From contig NC_069658.1 in the NCBI RefSeq assembly GCF_027244095.1, forward strand, positions 115,127,501-115,191,500: a stretch of DNA of 64,000 nt. The letters run 5' to 3'. Positions 53,178-63,936 of this stretch are shown in pieces (position 1 is the first letter of the stretch; every line of letters begins with the position of its first letter). Source of the stretch: Hemicordylus capensis. Lineage: Eukaryota > Chordata > Lepidosauria > Squamata > Cordylidae. The notes under the pieces are model-generated. The model did not search any database and was not told the DNA's origin. It saw only the letters and a list, made by a program, of their open reading frames with translations. Both the position numbers and the translations under genes were made by a program.

Positions 53178-54060
53178 TTAAAAGATGTCTTCTTCTTTTG
53201 AAAACCCCAGATTTTGACCTAAGGGACCAAATTGCATTTCACTGCTTTTCTTCTATTACCCTGATCTATAATATAAGGATCTTAACTCAGGCTAAGGGTG
53301 GGAAACAGGTTACATTTACTATAGTTGTAAATTCCTATTCACTAAGGTACATGAGTTGCATACCATTCTTCTAAAGTGACAGTTGTTCCTTACTTTTGTT
53401 TATAAATGCAAATTGTGTTGTTCAACAAGTACAATCCCACCCCCACCCCCCAGTAAATTATAGTAGAACAGCACAGGGAGTATGAAACTACCAATTTGTT
53501 TTACCTCACCACAGAATTAAATATCAAGGTGTCAAGCTGTCCCTTCAGGTTTCATTGGTAAACATAAATTATTGCTAATAGAATGTGTCAGTGAAATTTC
53601 TGAACAAATGGCTTTGAAAAGTATTACAAGAAGGGGCTCTTGGAGCCTGGAGATAATTTATGATATAAATATTTTTTCAATAGCTGTCTGCCTGGGAAGG
53701 CTGACTTCTAAATATAAAATAAATATCTGTCTGGGTTGATGCACTGAACTTACACAATCTGCAATTTCAGTTCAGCCCTTAACACATTCATGTCATTGGC
53801 TGGCATGCTGCAGTAGGAGTCGCTAAGACAGACAATGGAGTAAGTGTTTGAAATTTAGAGCTGATAAAATATAATTTGCAGAAGATATTATTTGACCATT
53901 TTCCTTTTATGTATATAATAATATCAAATAGATTTTTAAAAACCCCTCAGGCAGTACTTACGGAACATTTTCAAGCATACTTGGGATGGAGAGTAGTTTT
54001 AATAAAAATGAACACAAATGGGAGCGTTTGTTCAGGATTGAATAGTGCCATGTGGCCCTG
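53178..54060. other. Unassigned stretch
   Basis: No gene or known repeat recognised. Confidence 0.5.
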
Positions 54061-54062
54061 AG

Positions 54063-54200
54063 AATGTATCTGAAGGCCAGCAGTGCAGTTCAGCTGCTGA
54101 AGCTAAGCAGATCTGGCCCTGGGCCCATAAGCTGCTGAGGGAGGAATCTGCTTGGGAGTCATAATTTAAGTTACTCTGCATTCCTTGGAGAAAGAACAGG
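54063..54200 (+). mobile_element. 5S rRNA-like SINE
   Basis: CTGCTGAAGCTAAGCAGATCTGGCCCTGGG, followed at the right spacing by GAGGGAGGAATCTGCTTGGGAGTC, aligns with the internal-promoter half of vertebrate 5S rRNA (GAAGCTAAGCAG then GGATGGGAGACC). The tail GCATTCCTTGGAGAAAGAACAGGGTATATAA resembles the 3' end of the tRNA-derived SINE. This suggests that two SINE types share a 3' end. Confidence 0.55.
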
Positions 54201-54401
54201 GTATATAACTGAGCAAAGAGGCATCCTGCTAACTGATCAAAGGAGCACCTTTTAAAAGTGGTGATTCTCTTTATTGAGCAGGGGGAGAGCAACTGGCCCT
54301 ATACATCCCCAACATTACATTCCTCCAGTGGCTGTTGCTGGTGTCTTTCTTATGTTTCTTTTCTAGATTGTTTGTGAGCACTTTGGGGACTGGGAGCCAT
54401 T

Positions 54402-54436
<35 letters not shown>

Positions 54437-54490
54437 TATCTATGTAAACTGCTTTGGGAACTTTTGTTGAAAAGTGGAATATAAATATTC
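54201..54490 (+). mobile_element. SINE-like repeat, family B, plus-strand copy
   Basis: CTGCTAACTGATCAAAGGAGC, AGTGGTGATTCTCTTTATTGAGCAGGG, AACTGGCCCTAT, CTCCAGTGGCTGTTGCTGGTG, TAGATTGTTTGTGAGCAC and a tail with (TTTA)n at 54398-54436 match family B in order. This is the best preserved plus-strand copy. Confidence 0.75.
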
Positions 54491-55179
54491 ATTGCCTTAT
54501 TCGTATATATGAAACAAACAAACAAAATAGTGGTAGGCTTCCGAAAAAGCATTCATGCAACAATTCCCATCAAATTAACTTTCCCTTACCTCCTCCACAG
54601 CAGATTTCTGTCCCCCCTAAAACTACCCTTTAAGTAAGGGAACCTTCAGCATGAGATGTGAGGTAGAGGGGGTACTGAAGGAGGAGGTAGAGCCATTTGA
54701 AACTAGGCAGGGGTAGTTCCACTGGCTTTCCATTAGCTGTGAAATTCTTTGTAGTTCATCTCAAAATATATATTCTATACTTTTTGGATAAGTATTGTTA
54801 TGACTAGTGGATGATTCTTTTGCTAGGGAGGTTGCTTAGTCTTAATGGCTAGGATAATTGGTTGATATTTCCTAAATGGGATCCAATGATTGGGATATAG
54901 ATGGTGACACCCCCCCTTAAAAACCCAATTTCTTAGATTTTCTTTAAAAAATCAAAATCAAAATCTATGGGCAAAACAATTATTCCCATAGATTATAATG
55001 TTATTGCAAGTTTTACAGTAAGTTGAAAACATGCATTAGATCAGAACACATCTCAATACTTTATTTCCTAATATGCAATGAAGACAATAAGCCAATTCAT
55101 CAATACACCAACCCACATCATTTCCAGTGGGAATACTGCCACTACTGCATTCATGTAGTCGTAGTAGGCATGTAGGAAG
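54491..55179. other. Unassigned stretch
   Basis: No gene or known repeat recognised. Confidence 0.45.
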
Positions 55180-55382
55180 TAGGGACAGCCATGAATTGGT
55201 TTGGCGACCCTTTTATGCACCTCCGAATCGGTTTGGCCGGTTCGATGGTTGGGGGACTGTTTTTAAGCACAGCACCGGCAGGGAAAACATCATGGGGGCA
55301 GGGTAAGTGCACCCTCCCTGCTCCTTAAAGGCTTCTTACCCCGCCATCAAACCGTCCATCGCCGGTTCCAGTCACATCCCTA
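55180..55382. mobile_element. TAGGGATGTG-family DNA element, short copy
   Basis: Starts TAGGGACAGCCATGAATTGG and ends CCGGTTCCAGTCACATCCCTA. The interior has inverted GGTTTGGC, GATGG and ACCGTCC/CATCGCCGG motifs. It is 203 bp long with no coding capacity. The flanks do not show a clear 8-bp duplication. A TA target, with the terminal TA belonging to it, is possible. Confidence 0.6.
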
Positions 55383-57781
55383 GCAGCAGGCCCACCATTG
55401 GAAGCCATGTGAGTGTGCTTTACAGTGCTTTGGAAGTAGCGAGCATGGCTGTTACTTGGATTGGCAGCTTGCTGCACAGTATAGGGGCTTATTGAATTGT
55501 TTTTAGATTTTTTATTGATTCATCATATATTTATTTATTTATTTTTACTTATTTAGGTGTTTTAATTGCTGTTTTTAAATTGGTAAACTGCCTTGAGATC
55601 ATTAATTTAGGTGGTATAGGTGGAAAACATTAATTTTGGTGGAAATGTGACAAATAAAATAAACATGAGTTGTAATGGACTACCTAATTAAGATGAAAGG
55701 AATCCTCATTGAAAGAGAGGGATTGAATTTTAAAACAAGGTTTCTTTAAAACAAGGAGAATATGCAATCAGAGAATATGAAGAAAGCAAGAGAAAGCTGT
55801 ACCTGCAGCAGGAGGTGAACTATATTGAACAGAACACAATGCATGCAAGCTGGGTTTCTGTGTGTTCACATACGTATCTAATTATATATCTAAAACTTAT
55901 CCAGACAGGCATCCTACAAACTGATGCATTTGTAAAGCATGAATGAAAACACTGTCAAAAGCTAAATGCTTTATGTATATGGTTTCATTTCACAGGCACG
56001 CAATGAATGATGAATCGGATATTTCTGTAGTTAAATGCAATTGAAGAAAAATCCCTAACATTTGGGCTCTCCAGAGAAATGTCACAGGCTCATAATAACC
56101 TCTTGTATTCCATGGCCTTTCAGCTCTTCTGTTTATATTTTCCTCTGACCATATATACAATAGATAATATTTCATGTATCTGATTAAGTAGACTAATTCA
56201 GAGATGCTTGTGCCGCAATACACCAATTGGTCTTGAAGGTGCCACAAGACTCTTTGCTGTTTTTGCTGCCAAAGCATGGCTACCTCTCTGAAATTAAAAA
56301 GTAGTATCACAGCTCTTTCTGAAAGCAAAGTAGCTTTCTAACTTTGAAAATAAAGTGCCTTTGAATTGCTGTGACATTTATCTAGCAGTGGGAAGCCATT
56401 ATCCTGTGACAACGTTTTATTCAATTGACATTATCTCTTAAATAGATATCAAAGCACCAAAGTCTCTTCGTTTTAATTTATGAAAAATTTCCAGTTCTGG
56501 GTCTAGTGCTCTACTTATGTAGTTTGCTTCTATGTAAATTTGCATTCAGTTCTACTGATAGGATTATTTCCCCTTGTATGTACATTGATCTCATGATATG
56601 GTAAGGTGTGGGCTATGAAAGAATTCTTTGATCAGCAATTCTGATCATTGACAGATTGTGGGGGGGAATCCTTAGAAACTAGATGTAGGTGTACTTCTTG
56701 GGGGGAATAGCCAATCTGGAATAATTGAAACTATTATTAAACATTGTCTGACATAGTGACTGAGTTACTTGATGGAAGTCCTGTTGAAATTAAATAGTCC
56801 TTTAGAATAACTCCTGAGTAGTACTATTGGGCAACTTCATCTGATGTCAGCCGCTGTAATAACACCATCAATTGTTGCAGAGGAAAAATCTAAGAGTAAA
56901 ATTAGATGTGGTAATTCCTTTTCAAATCAGGCTACTCTGTCTCTGTCTTTCCTTCTTGCTCATAAGTTTTTCCTCCCCATTAAAGATCAACCCTTTAAAA
57001 AGTAGAAACATCAAAATTTTAGTAATTAATCAATGTTCTATAACATCTATACAGAACTGCAGTTTAAAAAAACAAAACAAAACAAAACAACAACTGGCAA
57101 TATGCAGATACCAATACATCCAAAATTTAATTCAGAGTTTTAAAAGCTGAAAACCAGGCAACAAGACTCTGATATGGATACTAATATTGGCACATGTAAG
57201 GCTCAAAAATGCTGCTTCTTGTTTATGTAAATCTTGACTTCACAGTTCTGGTAGAGATGTCTCTGAAAAATATATTTCCTTGCTTCAAAATACAATACTT
57301 ATGATGTTTGCTTTGAATATGAAGCAAACTTCATAAGAATATAAGAACAGCCCTTGACAGAAGAAGCCAAGTAGATGTTAGCTTTGCTTTTCTGTACACG
57401 GAACTATAAAAGCTAATAAATAACAACAACATCAACAATACAACAAAACCTTAAGAATACTCCAAACCATAAATTAGCATTCAACTTCTGTGTTGTGACC
57501 TCTCTTGCTTTACTGCTTTAATTCTTCTCCATCCCAGTATAATTACACAAGAAGAGAAGGAGGTCAGTTGATCTTACATGTTTACATATTTAAGTACTGT
57601 GACCGAAGCAGTACTTTGTATGGTTTTTAATTGTTTATTCTTCTGTTGGGTTTTTGGTTAGTATTTTGTAAGCTGCCTCATATTTTTTGGAGAACTGAGA
57701 CATTTATCTATTAACACTGGCCAAAAGGGGAAGAAAAGAAAAAAGAAACAGCAAGGTCCAAAACATGACAAATCCCAAAGA
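55383..57781. other. Mostly unassigned, with small LINE scraps
   Basis: 55510-55660 looks like an L2-type 3' tail (TGCCTTGAGATCATT...GGTGGTATAGGTGG...AATAAAATAAA). 57331-57355 reads CATAAGAATATAAGAACAGCCC, a minus-strand CR1 3' tip. (ACAAA)n is at 57064-57085 and (AAC)n near 57421-57448. No gene was recognised. The 112-codon minus-strand frame at 55990-56328 lacks a domain signature. Confidence 0.5.
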
Positions 57782-58100
57782 CTGGAAGTCAGGGGCATAC
57801 CTACCATTAGGCAAGGGGAGGCAGTCGTCTTGGGGCCCCACTGCCTCGAGGGGACGACTCCCCACTCACCCATGTTGCACCCCCTATGAATTATGTTGAG
57901 TCTCTTGGAGATCGGCAGGAGCGGAGAGTAAAAAAACTAGATTCAATGTGAACTGGATATTCACCATATTCATAATGGGGATGTGAATGTGAGTGCACTA
58001 TATATTGTGAAGTGTGTTTGTGTGTATATATCAGCGAGGGGCCCATTTTAAAATCTTGTCTCTGGGCCCCCTCCAACCTTGCTACCCCCCTGCTGGAAGT
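57782..58100. mobile_element. hAT-like MITE, family M1, copy 2, with target duplication
   Basis: The element spans 57790-58092 (303 bp), starting CAGGGGCATACC and ending CTACCCCCCTG. It is flanked by CTGGAAGT at 57782-57789 and exactly again at 58093-58100. It shares most of its interior with copy 1 at 8149. It carries about 30 bases near 57901-57930 absent from copy 1 and lacks a short segment present there. The exact duplication points to a young or well-preserved insertion. Confidence 0.93.
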
Positions 58101-58364
58101 CAAAGTTTGACTCTAAAAAGGATCACCAAAACTGACCCCACCCCCCCACCCCAAGTATCCAGTTATTAACTGCCATAGAAACTCTCAGAAGAGTATTGCT
58201 AGCAGGGAAGGCACAAATCTGGTCCCATAAAGGGGGAGCAGGAAAGTGAAGCAAGGGGTCAGTTCCCGAAGTCAGGGGGCAAGAGCAAAAGCAGCTGGAT
58301 GCGGCTCAGCACCCACAAGTGAGCAACACTGTCAGCAGCAAGAGAACCGGCAAGATGTTGAGAG
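58101..58364. other. Unassigned stretch
   Basis: No gene or known repeat recognised. Confidence 0.45.
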
Positions 58365-59455
58365 TAGGGATGTGTGAAACGTTTCGGGTACAAAATGTTT
58401 TGTTCCCGAAATGGGCTGTTTCAGCCATTTTGTAGCCAAAATGAATCACCTCTTTGCAACTTCCAAAAGTTTTGGCTACAAAAAGAATCGTCCCTGTTTC
58501 GGCTACAAAACTTTTGTTGTTTCAGACCTCCATTTTGGGGTGATCTCTGAATCAGTCTCCATTTTGTCTTTGACATCTACTTGAATTTCCCTCCTTTAGA
58601 GCAGTGAATGAAAGCATGGGCTGATCTTCTGATGATTCCCAACTTGTCTCCCATTGGCTCCTTTGGCTCTTGCCGCTTCAGACTGACCCTGCATTGGCCA
58701 GGCAAAGGGCCGAAGAAGGGAAAGGGTGGGATGGAGGGAGTTGAAGGAGGGATTCATTCATGCATTTTGCCATTAATTCAGATTTAAAGAGGCAGCAGCC
58801 TGCCAGCCACCATTCTGTGCTTTGTTCTAGGAGAGAGAGAAAACATTTGCTGTGCTTTGCTTGCCACCATGCCGCCACCATGCCATTGCCCCTATGCTGC
58901 CTACTGCCTTCTGCCTTGCCAGCCTGAGCCCAGCCTGCCCACCCACCCAGCCTGCCTGCCCCTGCTGGCTAGTGGCTACTAGTGTGGGTACCAGCCTGGG
59001 AATGGATCAAAATTCATCTCTGCTGTGGTGCTTTTTTTTTATTTTTATGTTGAATCCTGAGAAGAATTCTTTTTTCACCCCCTTGAGAGAATCACTGTCT
59101 GCCTGTTCCTGCTGTGTGCCAGCCACCAGCCCCTGTGGCCACTGGCCACGTGGCCAGCCACCCCTACTGCCCCAGATTTTACAGGCTTTTGCCCCAGCCA
59201 GACCCCCCCCCCAAAAAAAAATCTTAAGAAGGAGAAGAAGTCAAGAAGAAGATTGAAGAAGAAAGAGTAGACTCAGAGACAAGAGGAGGAGGTTTTGGGT
59301 TGCAATTAAATTTTAAAAGTTGTGTGTTGTTTAGTTTAGAAGAAGTTTAAACAGGGGTTCTGTGTGGGAGGGATCCCCGTTAGCTAGTACCAGTAGGTGG
59401 TTAAGGGTTGCGTAGCCTTGTGGTTTTAAAAAACAATTCTGTCTTTTTTCCCATT

Positions 59456-59468
59456 CGGGGGGGGGGGC
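59456..59468. repeat. G-run
   Basis: Low-complexity G-rich run followed by A-rich sequence. Confidence 0.9.
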
Positions 59469-59827
59469 ATTTTTAAAAAAAACAGAAGTCTGTCCTCTTC
59501 AAGCCCTCTGCCCCATAACTGATATATTAATATTCTCTGCCCAGCAGCCTATTGTATCTTCCCTAATTATATTGTATATCTATTCTGTTCAATCCCTAGT
59601 TATATGGTATCTGTTCCCTTACTGTTCCCTATTGTATCTGTTTCCTAGTTACAATGTATATATATTATGCAATTCGAATGCCTTGGATGGTTTTTTTTCT
59701 TGTGCCTGTATTTGGGGGACCTCATGGATGGGCACAGGACAGGTTCCCTCTCTCTTTCTCTCTCGCTTTGTGGACATCTTTGCAATGAAGATTGGGTCAT
59801 ATCGTGACCTCTAGTATCATCATCATT

Positions 59828-60012
59828 TTTATTCAAACAAGATTTTATTTAGTATTTATTTATTTGTCAGATTTGTACAGCACCCCAAGCTTTAGTCTCT
59901 GGGCAGTTAAGAATAGCATAAAACAAATCAAAACATATACAAAAACTTAAAACAATTTAACAATTTAAAAATCATCCACAGATTAAAACCTTAAAATTTC
60001 AAAGAACTGAAA
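59828..60012 (-). repeat. L2-type 3' UTR scrap inside the large DNA element
   Basis: TTTATTTATTTGTCAGATTTGTACAGCACCCCAAGCTTTAGTCTCTGGGCAG, followed by A-rich TAAAACAAATCAAAAC and TTAAAACAATTTAACAATTTAA, is the minus-strand L2 3' tail and UTR type seen at 13740-13910. Confidence 0.6.
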
Positions 60013-60579
60013 CAATAGGTTGTGTGGTGCCACAGGCTCCGCTCTGTTGCAGAAATGTCAAAAAAATGCACCAAAAATTGTGTGCCATTGTTGCCATCAC
60101 CACTCTTCTATTTGTGTAGGTGGGAGGGACCCAAACCTCACTGTTTCACTGGCAGAATGTTGGTTTTTTTTGCACCCTTCCTTACTTAGCTCACTTTTAT
60201 GGCTGGGTGCCACAGATGTTGCTGTGTCTCTGTTGCTTGTGGACCAAAAATGCTTGAGGGAGGGACACCAGGCCACATTTGACGCTGTTGTTGGCCCTAG
60301 TCTGCTGCATCCGTGATATCATGCTTGCTTTGGAAACCTGGTTCTTTGCAAAGCTCTGCTGTTGTTGTTGATGTGTGCTGTTAATGTTCTTTGGGGCAGA
60401 TTCAGTGCAGAAAGGGGGCTTTGGGGGAAGAAGTGTGGGATGGGTGGTAGTGCCCCAGTGGGTGCCTGCCACCACCCAGATTTCAAAGGAATTAGGCAAA
60501 GGGCTGATTGTTTAGGAATTAATGAAGTTTGCACGTCTGTAAGAATTTCCCCATAGGGAATAATGGAGGTTTCAGAAGC

Positions 60580-60900
60580 CTCATACCTCCACTTGGGGGG
60601 CACTGGGGGGGCCCATAGCAAGTGGTGGTGTAGTGCACATAGGGTGCCAACCACCCCGTGGGTTGCTAATCCATGGGGTACAGGGTTTTGTTGTTTCTGA
60701 GGTGTTCTGAGCGTAGATTCTCTGGTGGCATATGAGATTTTCAGTGACAAACGATGAATCCATTCTCATATGCTGTCAGAGAATCTACACTCAGAACACC
60801 TCAGAAACAATAGAACCCAGCACCCCATGGGTTAGCAACTATGTGCTCTACACCACCACTTGCTCTGGGCCACCTCAGTGCCCCCCAAGTGGAATTATGG
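60580..60900. repeat. Palindromic repeat module, copy 2
   Basis: ACTTGGGGGGCACTGG...TGTTGTTTCTGAGGTGTTCTGAGCG...GAATCTCATATGC-like arms run left to about 60735 and return inverted from about 60760 to 60895. Both strands encode RIYxQNTSE. The centre at about 60748 corresponds to the right edge of the copy at 12306-12660, so the two loci show the module in opposite nesting. Confidence 0.7.
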
Positions 60901-60924
60901 GGCTGCTGAAACCCCCATTATTCT

Positions 60925-61290
60925 CTATGGGCAAAACCTTAAACTTCAACAAATCACAAAAAATCAGCCCTTTGCCCAGTTCCTTTGAAATAATTCTGGA
61001 AGCTTCTTTGCTCCCATTGGGCACTACCACCCACCACAGTCCGCTCTGGGCCACAAAGTGACCTTTCCCCCCTGACGTAAAGCAATACATTAGCTGAAAC
61101 CTCCATTGTTCCTTATGGGCAAAACCTTAAAGACATGTAAACTTCAACAAATCACAAAAAAATCAGCTCTTTGCCAAATTTCTTTGAAATAATTCTGGTA
61201 GCTTCTTTGCCTCCATTGGGCACTACCACCCATCACACTCCACTCTGGGCCACCCCTTTCCCCCTGATGTGAAGTGATACATTTCTGGAA
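60925..61290 (+). repeat. Two tandem units of about 198 bp
   Basis: CTTCAACAAATCACAAAAAA at 60944 recurs at 61142, each followed by TTTGAAATAATTCTGG, AGCTTCTTTG, CATTGGGCACTACCACCCA and ACATT-ending segments. They are homologous to the 192-bp units at 12661-13020. Confidence 0.75.
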
Positions 61291-61482
61291 AACTATCTGC
61301 CCACTCTTTTTGCCCTGGGACCCTTTTTGATACAAATCAATTCAGATTCAGATTTGGAAAATTTGGCTACAAAACATAGCGGGGTGATTCAGATTCAGAA
61401 AATTTGGGTACAAAACAAAATGGGGCATGTTTTGATTCAGATCCAGATCTAAATGAAAAAATTCCAAAATGCACACCCCCTA

Positions 61483-61747
61483 CTCCTCAACCCTCACCAC
61501 CAGCTTGCTTATTTCTTGTTGCTCCAGCAGTGGCAAGCGGGAGGAAGGAAAGAAAATCTCTCACTCTGCTCAAGTGCTTGGTGTGCTACAGCATCAGAAA
61601 TAATTAGGAAAACTATATTTGCTAGTCTGCTTGTGTTTGTTCACTGTATTGCTGAACACCGGAAATTGGAGGGAGGAGTGTGTTCTCCCTTTCTTGCTTC
61701 TCGCTGTCATCAGAGTAGGAGAAAGTAAAGCAGAGATGGGAAGAAGA
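61483..61747. other. Unassigned stretch
   Basis: No gene was recognised. The frames on both strands lack domain signatures. Confidence 0.4.
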
Positions 61748-61755
61748 GTTAGAGC

Positions 61756-61884
61756 CACTGTTCCCTCTAACAGGGATTCCCAGATATTGTTGACTACAAC
61801 TCCCAAAAGCTCCAGCTACAGTGGCTTTTGCTTGGGGATTATGTAGTCAACAACATCTGGGAATCTCTGTTAGAGGGAACACTG
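61756..61884. mobile_element. hAT-like palindromic MITE of 129 bp
   Basis: The left end CACTGTTCCCTCTAACAGGG mirrors the right end CTCTGTTAGAGGGAACACTG, and inner TTGTTGACTACAACTCCCA faces a GTAGTCAACAACATCTGGG arm. Flanks GTTAGAGC (61748-61755) and GTTGGAGC (61885-61892) match at 7 of 8 bases. Arms of about 50 bases make a strong hairpin. No coding capacity. Confidence 0.87.
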
Positions 61885-61892
61885 GTTGGAGC

Positions 61893-62615
61893 TTAAGAAG
61901 AATTGGAGTGAGGCGGATGGAATTGGGGGCTGGAGGCTTTGGAGAGTTGATAGGAGGCTCTCACATTTGCTGAACTTAATTAGAAAACACTGGGATGAAA
62001 TAAAACTTGATTTTTTTTGCATAATAATTCTGATTTTCTGAGAAAGCTGAGGAAAAAACAGTGCTTTCCAAAGTCAGCTCTATGAAGCTCATCCATAATT
62101 TGTAGCAAAGATCTAATTTATTTCAGCAAATGAAAGAAATACATGATTATGAACCTTGACTTGAGCACGTGGCCCTCATTTTGGACATCTATATCTTTTA
62201 CATTTTCATTTCACAAGGGAATTATTTGCCAATTTTCTTCATTCATATGTAACACCAAAAAAGTTGCATGATATTTATATTCTGTAATCTTGTTGAAAAA
62301 AGTGGCAATGTTTATTCATAGTTCCATAGCTAATAGATTGGTTGGCTATATATACTTGGCTTGGATACGTGATCACATTAAGAAATAACTGAGTATCGTA
62401 TATCTCTACATTTGGCAAGTACACTACTTGAAATTTGGACATTCATTTTTGTTTGTTGTTCTGCCAATAGCTGTCAAGTTTTGAATGATACAGTTGTGAA
62501 ATTAGGAAACCGCCCTCCATCCAGTGTCAGTATGCTAACCATAGACAATCTGTCTTCCCAAATCCTTTACATATTTAAGATGTATTTAAGATGTGGGTAT
62601 TTAATATAACGTCTT
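61893..62615. other. Unassigned stretch
   Basis: AT-rich, no gene recognised. Confidence 0.45.
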
Positions 62616-62617
62616 CT

Positions 62618-62980
62618 TCACTATGAAACGCACCGCCCATTGAGACCATCTGGAGAGGTTCGTCTGCAGTTGCCACCGGCTCATCTGGTGGCTACTCAGG
62701 GACAGGCCTTCTCCATTGCTGGCTTTGGAACACACTTCCTGCTGAAATAAGAGCCTCCCCATCTCTTACAACTTTTTAAAGGGCAGTCAAGACACACTTG
62801 TTCACCCAGGCTTTTAATTAGATACTGTTTTAATTGTATGTTAATTGTGTTTTAATAGTTTTAACTTTTAAGTTTAATTGTTGAAATGTTTTAATCATTT
62901 TTTGGCTGTGTTTATTGTTTTGTAAACCACCCAGAGAATTTGCGTTTTGGGCGGTATAGAAATGTAATAAATAAAAGTAA
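62618..62980 (+). mobile_element. L2-clade LINE, 3' end
   Basis: The ORF2 end is visible as TCTGGAGAGGTTCGTCTGCAGTTGCC, GGTGGCTACTCAGGGACAGGCC and CTGCTGAAATAAGAGCCTCCCC, with a CCCAGGCTTTTAATTAG block closing it. The 3' UTR ends GTAAACCACCCAGAGAATTTGCGTTTTGGGCGGTATAGAAATG, then (AAAT)/(AAAG)n at 62965-63003. Only about 360 bases are present. Confidence 0.82.
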
Positions 62981-63003
62981 GAAAGAAAGAAAGAAAGAAA
63001 AGA

Positions 63004-63490
63004 CTTTGGAAACTTTATCCTTTTCTTATCCTACACCCACATCAATGAAGAAAATAGATATTAACTTGGAGAAAAAGGCCACAACTTAATTCATTCATTT
63101 GCTGAAGCAAACAATGGGGTTGCCTCCCCAAGTGCAGGGGCTAACAGCTCAACACCACAGGAGTGAGTCCCTAATCTGCATCACATTGGGTGATTACATA
63201 CCAGCTTGCAGTAGTACAATGGTCCTGAGACTGATTGCTGCTCAGTTCACCACTGTGGTCAAGGTATGTTTGGGAAGCAAAGACTCAGAGTATGTGCAGG
63301 AAGTAAGAGGTGAAACATCCACATGAGAAAAAAAGACAGCCACTCTCAGGTGCACCCAGAGAGACATTCTGCCAAAGGACCTGTGCCCAAGCACTCAGTC
63401 AGCCCTGCACAGAGTGACAAGGTGTTCCCTTCTTCTCTGGTTATTCTTGATAAGATGGAGGTGAAGTGTAATGCAGTCCTGCTGGAAGAA
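63004..63490. other. Unassigned stretch
   Basis: No gene was recognised. The two frames at 63099-63326 and 63323-63589 abut but show no domain signature, and the second runs into a MITE. Confidence 0.4.
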
Positions 63491-63491
63491 C

Positions 63492-63663
63492 TACCGTATT
63501 TTATGGACTATAAGACTCACTTTTTTCCTCGAAAAATATCAGCCAAAATTCAGGTGCGTCTTATATGTTTTAACAGTTTAATATGTTAAAACTCTGAAAA
63601 ACTGGATTAAAATTAAGGTGCGTCTTATAGTCCGTAGCGTCTTATAGTCCGTAAAATACGGTA
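63492..63663. mobile_element. TA-flanked MITE of 168 bp
   Basis: The element spans 63494-63661, starting CCGTATTTTATGGACTATAAGAC and ending GTCCGTAAAATACGG, with TA on both sides at 63492-63493 and 63662-63663. Inverted ends and a TA target fit the Tc1/mariner type. GCGTCTTATAGTCCGTA is present twice in tandem near the right end, at about 63620 and 63637, so the terminal segment was duplicated. Confidence 0.83.
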
Positions 63664-63930
63664 ATCCCTTTTCTGAAGCGTACATGCAGTCTGGCCCCAT
63701 CTCTCCCTTGCCAGCTCTGAAAAGTTTGAACAGAGCCGCAGCCTGAAAAAGTGCTGCTTCCTACGAGGACATGCACAGAGCCAGTGCCATTGCACAGCAT
63801 GTCAGCCACTCAACCCACTGATCTGAACAAATTAAAAATTATCCCCCCCAAAAAGTGCAGTAGTCCAGATCCCAGAATGATATGCAGCTGATCATCTCAA
63901 ATGCTGCCCAGGACACTGAACACCCTCTAG
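63664..63930. other. Unassigned stretch
   Basis: No gene or known repeat recognised. Confidence 0.4.
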
Positions 63931-63936
63931 GTCACA

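Larger units (their letters stand above)
58365..61482. mobile_element. Large TAGGGATGTG-family DNA element, 3.1 kb
   Basis: Starts TAGGGATGTGTGAAACG and ends TGCACACCCCCTA, a diverged inverted pair. The subterminal sequences on both sides repeat forms of TTTGG(G/C)TACAAAA. The interior holds an L2-type 3'-UTR scrap near 59830-60010, a palindromic module at 60580-60900 and tandem units at 60925-61290, both shared with 12306-13200. There is no transposase frame: the frame at 58852-59256 is low-complexity proline/cysteine-rich and not supported. No 8-bp target duplication is visible, and TA may be the target. Confidence 0.6.

Noticed and set aside
54075-54160. A functional 5S rRNA gene
   Set aside because: Only the middle of 5S is recognisable and it is diverged. 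A SINE tail follows directly.
55990-56328. 112-codon minus-strand open frame
   Set aside because: No domain signature and no supporting context.
58852-59256. 134-codon cysteine/proline-rich frame as a possible gene in the 3.1-kb element
   Set aside because: Low-complexity composition, no transposase motif, and no homologous frame in the related copy at 12306.
63099-63589. Two adjoining frames as a short two-exon gene
   Set aside because: The second frame continues into a MITE, and neither carries a recognisable domain.
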